From contig JAOULY010000027.1 in NCBI GenBank assembly GCA_029881775.1, forward strand, positions 1 to 13,080: a stretch of 13,080 nt of DNA. The letters are read 5' to 3'. The position numbers were made by a program, and so were the translations under genes. The notes under the pieces are model-generated. The model did no database searches, was not told the origin of the DNA, and was given only the letters and a program-made list of their open reading frames with translations. Positions 6,959-12,837 of the stretch are shown in pieces (positions within the stretch are counted from its first letter, which is position 1; each line of letters starts with the position of its first letter). The stretch is from Gammaproteobacteria bacterium (GTDB taxonomy: Bacteria; Pseudomonadota; Gammaproteobacteria; UBA9214).

Positions 6959-7819
6959 TCAGCCGCCAAGCGCCTGTTCGAGGGAGCGGATCTCTTCCTC
7001 TGATTCCTGCAGGATCCCTTCCATGGCCAGGTGATCAATACGCAGTTTCCTGCAGGCGGGTATCGCGGCGAGGTCCGGCATCTGTTCCGGGGGATGCTCG
7101 TGCAGGTTGACGAACAGGTTGGCTGCCAGCACCAGGTCGGTCATGTCCGCGCTACCGGGAATATTGCGACCAAGCGACTCGTGGTCATCCACGGCCTCTG
7201 CGATGTGCGGTGGAAATCCCCAGGATTCGATGATCGCCCGGCCGACGCCGGTGTGCCATGTTTTCAGGAGTTCATGCAACTGTTCGGGTTCGCCGAACAG
7301 GTCCGGGAAATCGTTTGCACGATTCAGAATGTAGAACTTGCCGATATCGTGCAGCAGACCGGCAAGCATGACCTCCTCGGGATTGTCGATGTCGTCCTGG
7401 CGTTTGGCCAGGATATAGGCCAGTGCCCCGACGTGAGTGCTGTGCTTCCGGACGGCAGTCACATACTCGCGCACACCGGCGTCAGCATGCCGGGTGTCGA
7501 AGGTGGTATCCATGGCCAGCGAGACCACGGTGTTGCGCACCAGGTCGAAGCCCAGTCGACTGACGGCGACTTTAATGTCGGTGATTTCTATAGTGCCGCG
7601 CTTCAACAGTGCCGAATTGGCCATGCGTAGCAGGCGGCTGGCCAACACCGGGTCGGCAACGACGATGCGTGCGACGCTATCGATGGTGGCGTCCGGGTTG
7701 CTCATGGCATCACGAATGCGAATGGCGACATCCGGAAACGGCGGGATATCAAAATTCTGGTGTGAGAGTTCCTGTGCAAGTGTCTGCACAAAGGCGAAGG
7801 TGGCTGGTGACGTGCTCAT
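6959..7819 (-). CDS. HDOD-domain signalling protein (286 aa)
   Basis: This is a stand-alone HDOD protein. The N-terminal FVQTLAQEL...DIPPFPDVAIRIRDAM and VARIVVADPVLASRLLRMANSA, followed by TDIKVAVSRLGFDLVRNTVVSLAM, are hallmarks of the HDOD fold (about residues 10-215). Many HDOD domains have lost the HD metal ligands, but this one keeps His126, LLHDIGKF (His157-Asp158), His189, His205 and Asp212-His213. Catalysis is therefore not excluded, though no GYP motif marks it as a c-di-GMP phosphodiesterase. The C-terminal 40 residues are helical and acidic. The ATG at 7819 is preferred over GTG at 7888, because a GGGAG lies upstream and the extra 23 residues look noncoding. No fused output domain is present. 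Signalling partner unknown. Confidence 0.88.
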   Translation of the reverse strand: MSTSPATFAFVQTLAQELSHQNFDIPPFPDVAIRIRDAMSNPDATIDSVARIVVADPVLASRLLRMANSALLKRGTIEITDIKVAVSRLGFDLVRNTVVSLAMDTTFDTRHADAGVREYVTAVRKHSTHVGALAYILAKRQDDIDNPEEVMLAGLLHDIGKFYILNRANDFPDLFGEPEQLHELLKTWHTGVGRAIIESWGFPPHIAEAVDDHESLGRNIPGSADMTDLVLAANLFVNLHEHPPEQMPDLAAIPACRKLRIDHLAMEGILQESEEEIRSLEQALGG

Positions 7820-8011
7820 GTGGCGGCCTGCTCCCTGGTCAATGGTCCCGTTCCATGGGTCGATCGATGCGGCGGTTATTGTCTGCACCTTAAAGGCTAT
7901 CGGCCGTAGACGGCTTTGGTTTATAGCGGGACGATCGCGGCGATGGCCGTCAGGGCGCGGTGCAGTGGTAGTAGAATAGCTATATTAATCAGTAGACTGG
8001 TGTAGTCCGGG

Positions 8012-8221
8012 TCAGATTAGCAGGGTGGTGTACACGAGGTAAGCCGCGCTGCACAGGGACAGCCCGCTCCCCCAGATGGTGAGCCAGTAGTGGCGGCTGC
8101 GCAGGCCGGCGATGATGAAACCGATACCGATCAGGAAACTCAGTACCGCCCCGGCGGTAATGGCGCCGTCGCCGACCGGTTCTCCCGGTTGTGTCGGTGT
8201 TTCACCAATTCGGTAGCGCAC
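8012..8221 (-). CDS. small two-helix membrane protein (69 aa), unknown function
   Basis: It starts with GTG at 8221, only 24 bases after the transglycosylase stop, with no clear ribosome binding site. A polar N terminus (about 20 residues, Pro/Gly-rich: GETPTQPGEPVGDG) is followed by two hydrophobic segments, about 21-40 (TAGAVLSFLIGIGFIIAGL) and 47-67 (LTIWGSGLSLCSAAYLVYTT), joined by the basic turn RSRHYW. This looks like a genuine small inner-membrane hairpin protein at the end of the DUF350-transglycosylase cassette. I do not recognise a family. Because it is short, a chance open frame is possible, but the membrane topology and tight spacing argue for a gene. Confidence 0.6.
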   Translation of the reverse strand: MRYRIGETPTQPGEPVGDGAITAGAVLSFLIGIGFIIAGLRSRHYWLTIWGSGLSLCSAAYLVYTTLLI

Positions 8222-8245
8222 GGGTCCGGTTACTCGGCAGGTGGG

Positions 8246-8800
8246 TTACAGGTCGTCCATCAGGCTGCGTATGCGCCGGACATAGTGCCGTGTCTGACCG
8301 GGCACGTGGTGCTCGACCTTTTCCCACGACGCGGTCGGCGGGTCGGCACGCTTGAGTGATTTTATGATGCGTGTATAGCCTGCATTGTAACTGCCAAAGG
8401 CGAAATACAGGCGTTCATTCTGATCGGGTGGGGAGACCCAGCGCTTGTAGAGTTTGCGATCATAGTAAATGCCGGCGGCAATGTTCCAGCGCGGTGAGTC
8501 GATATCTTTCAGGTGCGGATTCTTCTCCTGAATCTCCCGGTAGGTGGCGGGCATTATCTGCATAATGCCGCGCGCACCGGACTTGCTTTCCGCTTTCGGG
8601 TCCAGGCCGGATTCGGCTATGGCCTGGGCCTTGAACCAGCGCCAGTCGTGGTTGGGTCCGAAATAGTGTTTCGATTGTTTTTTAAAATGCGCGTCGTACT
8701 TGTTGGTCCAGTCGGTAACGCTGGTTTTCTTGCCGGCAGCGAGTACCTGCTCCGCGGACGCGAGCAACAGCAGGAGAATAGTGAGCGGTGCTGGCTGCAT
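8246..8800 (-). CDS. SLT-domain lytic transglycosylase, secreted (184 aa)
   Basis: The enzyme should cleave the MurNAc-GlcNAc bond of peptidoglycan in the periplasm. A signal peptide occupies residues 1-22 (a run of Leu, ending VLAAG). The SLT domain spans about 45-178: catalytic Glu63 in AIAESGLDP, the GARGIMQIMP motif (76-84) and the SYNAG motif (137-141), all in the expected order and spacing. Only this domain is present, so it is a compact, goose-lysozyme-like transglycosylase without a binding or regulatory module. The ATG at 8800 puts the signal peptide at the N terminus; the open frame reaches further to 9127, but that extension overlaps the DUF350 gene and looks noncoding. It starts 14 bases after the DUF350 stop, so cotranscription is likely. 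Confidence 0.93.
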   Translation of the reverse strand: MQPAPLTILLLLLASAEQVLAAGKKTSVTDWTNKYDAHFKKQSKHYFGPNHDWRWFKAQAIAESGLDPKAESKSGARGIMQIMPATYREIQEKNPHLKDIDSPRWNIAAGIYYDRKLYKRWVSPPDQNERLYFAFGSYNAGYTRIIKSLKRADPPTASWEKVEHHVPGQTRHYVRRIRSLMDDL

Positions 8801-8814
8801 GGCGGGCGGCGTAA

Positions 8815-9048
8815 CTAGTTCAGGCCCATCCCGATGACCAGGCCGATGCCCACACCGATACCGATAAACATTCCCATGACCATCATGCCGACAGCCGTGT
8901 TGCCCTTGCGCAGTTGCTCGCCGATGTCGAAGCTGCAGACGATGCGGTTGAACATGGCGCAACCCAGCCACATGAATCCCAGTGTCATCAGGCCGCCAAT
9001 GGCCGCGTAGAAAAAATTCATTACCACGGGGTCGAGCGCATCGGTCAC
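8815..9048 (-). CDS. DUF350-family small membrane protein (77 aa)
   Basis: GTG at 9048 has a strong ribosome binding site, GGAGG (9055-9059), six bases upstream. Two hydrophobic helices (about 10-32 and 51-75) flank a polar loop FDIGEQLRKGNTAVG, whose GN-x-A-x-G pattern is typical of DUF350 (YjfL-like) proteins. The second helix is unusually rich in Gly and Met. Family members usually carry two such units (about 130 residues), so this is a single-unit version. The family's function is not settled. It is the first gene of a likely three-gene unit with the transglycosylase and the 69-residue membrane protein. Confidence 0.8.
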   Translation of the reverse strand: MTDALDPVVMNFFYAAIGGLMTLGFMWLGCAMFNRIVCSFDIGEQLRKGNTAVGMMVMGMFIGIGVGIGLVIGMGLN

Positions 9049-9157
9049 GGGTCACCTCCACAATTGTCCGCCAGCCATGCCTGACTATATGAAGAATGGC
9101 CAGATAACGCCAGTTTGTGGTTGACACCGTGATCCGCGCCAGTCGGCCGGTTTGATA

Positions 9158-9180
9158 AGTCCCTCGGTGAGGGGCTTTTT
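9158..9180 (+). terminator. rho-independent terminator, plus-strand oriented, with no obvious gene upstream
   Basis: AGTCCCTC (9158-9165) pairs with GAGGGGCT (9169-9176; one G-T pair) around a 3-base loop, followed by TTTT. It is a good plus-strand terminator. The genes on both sides are on the minus strand, and no plus-strand gene or promoter is visible just before it. On the minus strand it lacks a T-tract, so it is a poor terminator for the gene ending at 9264. Confidence 0.6.
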
Positions 9181-9263
9181 ATGTCGCTATGCCGGGATGG
9201 GTCAGGCGCATTTGCGCGGGATAACACCATAGGCCCAGGCAGCCATATGGCAGCCGTGCGGGT

Positions 9264-9611
9264 TTACGACAGGTCGCGGAATCGCCTGAAGTATGTGTAA
9301 CCGGCCAGTCCCAGCAAGATGCAGCCGAGCACGATAGCAGCGGTGGGGGATGCCAGGGTGCGAACCGGGGTAGCTTGAGAGTGCGCCGGACCGGGGGTGC
9401 TGGAGGCCATGTACGGTGAGTCCGGTGTTGATGTGTCCCCGTTGTCCGGCAAGGGTGTGCTGCCAGGTGTTTGCACGATGGCGGCAACCGGGCCACTAGT
9501 GAAGACGCTGTCGGGATGATGAGTAACCGTACTTGCCCGGGATGAGATGCAGACAAGCAGGAGGACCGAAAACAGCGTGATCCGTCCATGTTTGCTCATT
9601 ATTATGTGCAC
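9264..9611 (-). CDS. exported Ser/Thr/Pro-rich protein with C-terminal membrane anchor (115 aa)
   Basis: A signal peptide (about residues 11-27, ITLFSVLLLVCISSRAS) is followed by about 60 residues rich in Pro, Ser, Thr and Gly (e.g. GSTPLPDNGDTSTPDSPYM), with no recognisable fold, then a C-terminal hydrophobic helix (about 90-108) ending in the basic FRRFR. This is the outline of a surface protein anchored or sorted at its C terminus. The anchor AAIVLGCILLGLAGYTYFRR aligns loosely with the PEP-CTERM tail of the next gene, but the Pro-Glu-Pro-like box is missing (SPTAA instead). GTG at 9611 is favoured over ATG at 9599 because AAAGG lies 7 bases before it. It shares an upstream dyad with the PEP-CTERM gene. 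Function unknown. Confidence 0.7.
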   Translation of the reverse strand: MHIIMSKHGRITLFSVLLLVCISSRASTVTHHPDSVFTSGPVAAIVQTPGSTPLPDNGDTSTPDSPYMASSTPGPAHSQATPVRTLASPTAAIVLGCILLGLAGYTYFRRFRDLS

Positions 9612-9678
9612 TTGTTTACCTTTATGCGTCGGGCATGTCCCTTGCTGGGCGCGGAAATTACCTGGTTGTTACTGGTTA

Positions 9679-9723
9679 ATTATAAGGATGTCCCGGGAAA
9701 AGGAACTAATACAAACGTATTAG
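9679..9723 (-). promoter_or_regulatory. putative activator-dependent promoter: dyad plus TATAAT
   Basis: A perfect inverted repeat, CTAATAC-AAAC-GTATTAG (9706-9723), lies upstream of a minus-strand TATAAT (9679-9684). Exactly 22 bases separate the 16-base core (9707-9722) from the hexamer, and the -35 is poor. The predicted transcript starts near 9672, about 60 bases before the GTG at 9611. The same arrangement occurs before the PEP-CTERM gene. Confidence 0.55.
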
Positions 9724-9783
9724 GCGCGCGTGACTGGCTTGCGAGCGGGTGCGAATATTCCTGGTCGGCTGTGCGTGCAAGCC

Positions 9784-9814
9784 AAAAAAAAGCCCCTGCG
9801 CGAGGGGCTTTTTT
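9784..9814. terminator. strong bidirectional rho-independent terminator
   Basis: GCCCCT (9792-9797) and AGGGGC (9803-9808) pair around GCGCG, extended by A and T runs on either side to a 12-bp stem. It lies 22 bases past the PEP-CTERM gene stop on the minus strand, where it ends in eight T residues. This separates that gene from the Ser/Thr/Pro-rich gene, so each is transcribed from its own promoter. Confidence 0.9.
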
Positions 9815-9836
9815 CAAGCTGTAACTGGCGGGTGCT

Positions 9837-10457
9837 TTACAGTGGCCGGTTCTTCCGGCGTGCCACGCCGACCAGTCCAAGCAGGCCTGAACCGAACAGC
9901 CAGACGGCGGCGGGTACCGGAACAGGTGTCGGTGCGTAGATGGACAGGTGCGACAGGTCGTGCTGAACACCATTTTGGTTGGTCCAGGCGACCAGCCAGG
10001 TGCCGGCATCAGAGGCGGCCGCCGGACCATCGAACAGCCACGCGGCAAAGCCCGGTTTGCTGGCTGACTTGAGTACGATCAGGAACCCGGTGGGCGCAAA
10101 CGTGCTGGAATCAAAACTCCAGTTTCCGGCAGATGCATCACCCGTGTCGGGATCTACCGCCAGGCCAATGTCTGTACCTTCCAGTAAGCCGGGGGTGTTT
10201 TCCCTGGCGACAAAGTTGAAAATGGTGCCGCCGACATCGAAGCCATCGCCGGACGGACCCGGATCATTTCCATCGAATGTGCCCCAGCACTCGTTAGCAC
10301 CGCCTGCATTGCCGGTCACGTCACCGATGGTAATACCATTGACGGCATTGCCTGCCGTGCAGCTGAAGGTGTTATCCAGTACAACAGGCGCGGCATTGGC
10401 TGTCAGGGCAACAGCTGCCAGCATGCCCGCGAGGGCAATACGGCCGAATACTTTCAT
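9837..10457 (-). CDS. PEP-CTERM sorting-domain protein, exported, unknown function (206 aa)
   Basis: A signal peptide (1-22, ending LTANA before APVV) precedes a Gly/Asp-rich mature domain with two cysteines (33 and 57), likely a disulfide. The C terminus is a PEP-CTERM signal: TPVPVPAAVWLF (177-188), a hydrophobic helix GSGLLGLVGVA and basic ARRKNRPL. In this system an exosortase (EpsH/Xrt family) cleaves at the PEP box and the protein is exported in step with exopolysaccharide production. VPVPAA with WLFGSGLLGL is the common gammaproteobacterial variant. The mature domain has no motif I recognise. The start is clear: GGAG lies 7 bases before the ATG at 10457. No exosortase gene is in the window, so it must be encoded elsewhere in the genome. 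Confidence 0.92.
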   Translation of the reverse strand: MKVFGRIALAGMLAAVALTANAAPVVLDNTFSCTAGNAVNGITIGDVTGNAGGANECWGTFDGNDPGPSGDGFDVGGTIFNFVARENTPGLLEGTDIGLAVDPDTGDASAGNWSFDSSTFAPTGFLIVLKSASKPGFAAWLFDGPAAASDAGTWLVAWTNQNGVQHDLSHLSIYAPTPVPVPAAVWLFGSGLLGLVGVARRKNRPL

Positions 10458-10532
10458 TTGAATTCTCCATAACTACTTATTACTGCGCGCCAGACGTCCA
10501 TCGTTTGTGCGCTGAAAATTTATTGTCCCTGA

Positions 10533-10576
10533 ATTGTATAAAAAACCGGGCGTTTTTAAATAGTACAAAGGTACTA
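10533..10576 (-). promoter_or_regulatory. putative activator-dependent PEP-CTERM promoter: dyad plus TACAAT
   Basis: A perfect inverted repeat, TAGTAC-AAAG-GTACTA (10561-10576), lies 22 bases upstream of minus-strand TACAAT (10533-10538). The predicted start site is near 10526, about 70 bases before the ATG. Thirteen of 16 positions match the dyad at 9707-9722, and two of the three differences are a compensating pair in the arms. An overlapping TATACA (10535-10540) is an alternative -10. Confidence 0.55.
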
Positions 10577-10715
10577 ACACTTTGTTAAATCATGTAAATC
10601 ATGATGGATTTATTTTGAGGGGGCACGGCCGGGCGGGGGCTGGCGCAAACGCGCACGTGAAATGGGTGTCGATGCAGATGAATAACAAGATAACAGGAAT
10701 CAGACCTGCGCATGT

Positions 10716-10750
10716 CCTGTACACAAACGGCTAATGCCGCTGTGAACAGG
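10716..10750. other. 35-base compound hairpin, function unknown
   Basis: CCTGT-A-CAC (10716-10724) pairs with GTG-A-ACAGG (10742-10750), with one A-A mismatch. Inside it CGGC (10728-10731) pairs with GCCG (10736-10739) around TAAT. No T-tract follows on either strand, so it is not a standard terminator. It could be a piece of a structured RNA or a protein site. Confidence 0.4.
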
Positions 10751-10779
10751 CCTTTAGCACGCTCATATTGTGCTTTAAT

Positions 10780-10838
10780 AAAACAGGGACTGAGGGATTA
10801 AATTAATTCCCGCAGAAAATAACGCCTCCTTCCCCTTT
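10780..10838. repeat. imperfect palindromic repeat, copy A (59 bp)
   Basis: It starts AAAACAGGGACTGAGGGATT and ends CCTCCTTCCCCTTT, with ends that are imperfect inverses of each other. It matches copy B (12749-12809) at roughly 80% of positions, including the shared blocks GAGGGATTAAAT and CCGCAGA. It lies 114 bases upstream of the channel gene start. It is MITE- or REP-like, with no coding capacity. Confidence 0.7.
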
Positions 10839-10951
10839 CGTCAGGTGCATGAGTTGGGGGCGTCCGTGTTTTAATAAGGTTAATCCGGCATTAAGCCAGG
10901 GTGCAGACCCGGGCATCCCCGCCCTGAGCTAACTGGGAGTAAGGAAGCGTT

Positions 10952-12730
10952 ATGAATTTTTCCACTCTTGCTGTAACTGTTTTGACCCTGGCGCTCTCGC
11001 TGGGCGCCGCTACGCGCACTTGCGCAGAGAATGCCCCTGTTGATAAACAGGCGACAGCAGGCCAGTCGGAGACCGTAACAATTGATCCGGATAAAGCCCG
11101 GAAGCTGCAGGAAAAAACGGCGGCCCATACGGCGACTCTGGGTTCACTGCGAGGCGACATAACACAGCTGAGCGCAGACCTGAAGCAGGCAAAAGACGAG
11201 GAGCAGGTTGTACTGCGTGACCACCGGCGCCGCAAATATACCGAATTACGTGATGAGCTCGGGAAACTGGTCAGTAACATTGTCGAGCTGGAGTCGGCGG
11301 GCGAGGAAACGCGTGAGGCCAGAAAGGTAGCCGCCGCGGTTGCCGGGCAGGTATCAAGCTGGCTCAAGGCAGAGATCAATGATTCACTGGCGCTGCTGGC
11401 CAACCTTGACGAAAAGATCAAGTCAGCATCCGAATCCGACATCCCTGAATTAAGGCAACAGGTCACCTCCGAGAGGACGGCGGTCGACGAACAGCTTACC
11501 GGGTTGCTCGAGAATACCGACCTCCTGGAGCAACTGGGTCTGGACAACAAACCCGATCTTACCTATCTCGATAAAACCCTGGTGCAACGTGCCGAGAACC
11601 TGGCTGCGAGGCTGCAATATCTGATTGACCAACGGGATGGTTTACGCAAACAAGGCATCGGGGCCGGCGATGATGAAAAAAAGCTGCTGAAGGAAAAAGT
11701 GGCTGCCCTGAACGGGCGCGTCGCCGCGACCGCGGATAATCTGAAACTCACCATCGAGCTGATGAGCGAGCGCAAGCTCGATACGACCGAATACAAACAG
11801 ATCGTTATTTCATCGACGGGTGAAATCACCAAGGAAATTTTCGAGACACAGGTTGCCCTTGGCCTGTTGCAGCAATGGCTCGATAGCGGCAAGGAATGGA
11901 TTGTTGAAAACGGGCCTCAATGGGCATTCAAGCTCGTTATTTTTGTGCTCATACTGGTTGTTTTCTCCCTGCTGGCCAATATTGCACGGCGAATAGTCGG
12001 CCGCGCGCTTGCCTCGTCCAGGGTGCATGCCTCGAAACTCCTGCAGGAGCTGCTCGCATCGATTGCGGGAAAAGCAGTCTTCCTGGTCGGTATCCTCATT
12101 GCCCTGGCCCAGCTGGGTATACAGATCGGCCCGGTGCTCGCCGGCCTGGGCATTGTCGGTTTTATTATCGGCTTCGCCCTGCAGGAAACCCTGTCCAACT
12201 TTGCGGCCGGCGTCATGATCCTGATCTATCGGCCCTTCGATGTGGGCGATGCTGTTGAAACTGGCGGTATCAGCGGGAAAGTGAAGCAGATGAACCTTGT
12301 TTCGACCACGATCACCACCTTTGATAACCAGCGGGTCATCGTGCCTAACAGGAAGATCTGGGGCGATGTGATCCGCAACATAAATGCAGAAAAGATACGC
12401 CGGGTGGATATGCTGTTCAGTATCGGCTACGACGATGACCCCGATCTCGCCGACCGCATCCTGCATGAAATCGTCGATCATCACGAACTGGCCCTGGATG
12501 ACCCGCCGCCGGTCATACGGCTGCACACGCTGGGAGAGTCCTCCGTCGACTTTATCGTCAGGCCATGGGTGAAGTCGGAGGACTACTGGGAGGCCTACTG
12601 GCATATCACCCGGGCGGTGAAAAAACGCTTCGACGAAGAAGGTATTTCGATACCGTTCCCGCAACAGGATATGCATATCTACACGCATGATTCTGAATCC
12701 GATGCAAAAGGGACCGGTAAATTGCTGTGA
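10952..12730 (+). CDS. MscS-family mechanosensitive channel with large periplasmic coiled-coil domain (592 aa)
   Basis: A signal peptide (1-25) leads into a periplasmic, highly charged, coiled-coil-rich region (about 45-310) of unknown fold. Then come three membrane helices (about 325-345, 368-389 and 394-415) and the conserved MscS core. The pore helix and following segment read GPVLAGLGIVGFIIGFALQE and NFAAGVMILIYRPFDVGD, then the beta domain (VIVPNRKIWGDVIRN) and the alpha/beta vestibule, ending PFPQQDMHIYTH as in MscS. Such channels open under membrane tension and release solutes on hypo-osmotic shock. With 592 residues it is about twice the size of MscS but much shorter than MscK, placing it among mid-sized homologues. 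AAGGA (10941-10945) sets the ATG at 10952. It stands alone and is flanked by two copies of a palindromic repeat. Confidence 0.93.
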   Translation: MNFSTLAVTVLTLALSLGAATRTCAENAPVDKQATAGQSETVTIDPDKARKLQEKTAAHTATLGSLRGDITQLSADLKQAKDEEQVVLRDHRRRKYTELRDELGKLVSNIVELESAGEETREARKVAAAVAGQVSSWLKAEINDSLALLANLDEKIKSASESDIPELRQQVTSERTAVDEQLTGLLENTDLLEQLGLDNKPDLTYLDKTLVQRAENLAARLQYLIDQRDGLRKQGIGAGDDEKKLLKEKVAALNGRVAATADNLKLTIELMSERKLDTTEYKQIVISSTGEITKEIFETQVALGLLQQWLDSGKEWIVENGPQWAFKLVIFVLILVVFSLLANIARRIVGRALASSRVHASKLLQELLASIAGKAVFLVGILIALAQLGIQIGPVLAGLGIVGFIIGFALQETLSNFAAGVMILIYRPFDVGDAVETGGISGKVKQMNLVSTTITTFDNQRVIVPNRKIWGDVIRNINAEKIRRVDMLFSIGYDDDPDLADRILHEIVDHHELALDDPPPVIRLHTLGESSVDFIVRPWVKSEDYWEAYWHITRAVKKRFDEEGISIPFPQQDMHIYTHDSESDAKGTGKLL

Positions 12731-12748
12731 AGGCCGGTGACTGGTGGT

Positions 12749-12809
12749 AAAAGGGGACGGAGGGATTAAATCATTTGCCGCAGAATAAATAACACCTCAG
12801 TCCCGTTTT
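12749..12809. repeat. imperfect palindromic repeat, copy B (61 bp)
   Basis: It starts AAAAGGGGACGGAGGGATTA and ends CACCTCAGTCCCGTTTT. The outer 15 bases of each end are imperfect inverses (AAAAgGGGACggAGG against AAAACGGGACTGAGG). It begins 18 bases past the channel stop, and as RNA it would fold into a long hairpin that may help end or protect the channel transcript. See copy A at 10780. Confidence 0.7.
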
Positions 12810-12837
12810 ATCCTGCCTCATGGCTGGACCAGCAACC

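Larger units (their letters stand above)
10458..10951. other. 494-base noncoding stretch: PEP-CTERM promoter, palindromic structures, channel gene leader
   Basis: No gene is supported here. From left to right it holds the PEP-CTERM leader and its promoter with a dyad (10533-10576), an AT-rich patch with two AAATCATG copies (10588-10603), a G-rich segment near 10619-10640, a compound hairpin (10716-10750), one copy of a ~60-bp imperfect palindrome (10780-10838), and the leader of the channel gene ending in the ribosome binding site AAGGA (10941-10945). Confidence 0.7.

Noticed and set aside
7820..7888. Longer HDOD protein starting with GTG at 7888
   Set aside because: No ribosome binding site at that GTG, and the added 23 residues do not look like part of the HDOD fold; ATG at 7819 has GGGAG upstream.
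8801..9127. N-terminal extension of the lytic transglycosylase frame
   Set aside because: It is antiparallel to nothing but overlaps the well-supported DUF350 gene in another frame, and the signal peptide begins at 8800.
9121..9157. TTGACA as the -35 of a plus-strand promoter feeding the terminator at 9158
   Set aside because: No -10-like hexamer occurs 16-18 bases downstream; the closest candidate, TGATAA, is about 25 bases away.
9588..9824. Plus-strand open frame of 78 codons
   Set aside because: It overlaps the start of the exported Ser/Thr/Pro-rich gene, crosses its promoter dyad and runs through a strong terminator; no ribosome binding site or family similarity.
10588..10603. Tandem AAATCATG copies as a possible CRISPR, iteron or origin
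   Set aside because: Only two 8-base copies, no further units, and no replication or Cas gene nearby.
11810..12688. Long minus-strand open frame (292 codons) opposite the channel gene
   Set aside because: It is a shadow of the MscS-core codons; no recognisable motif or ribosome binding site.
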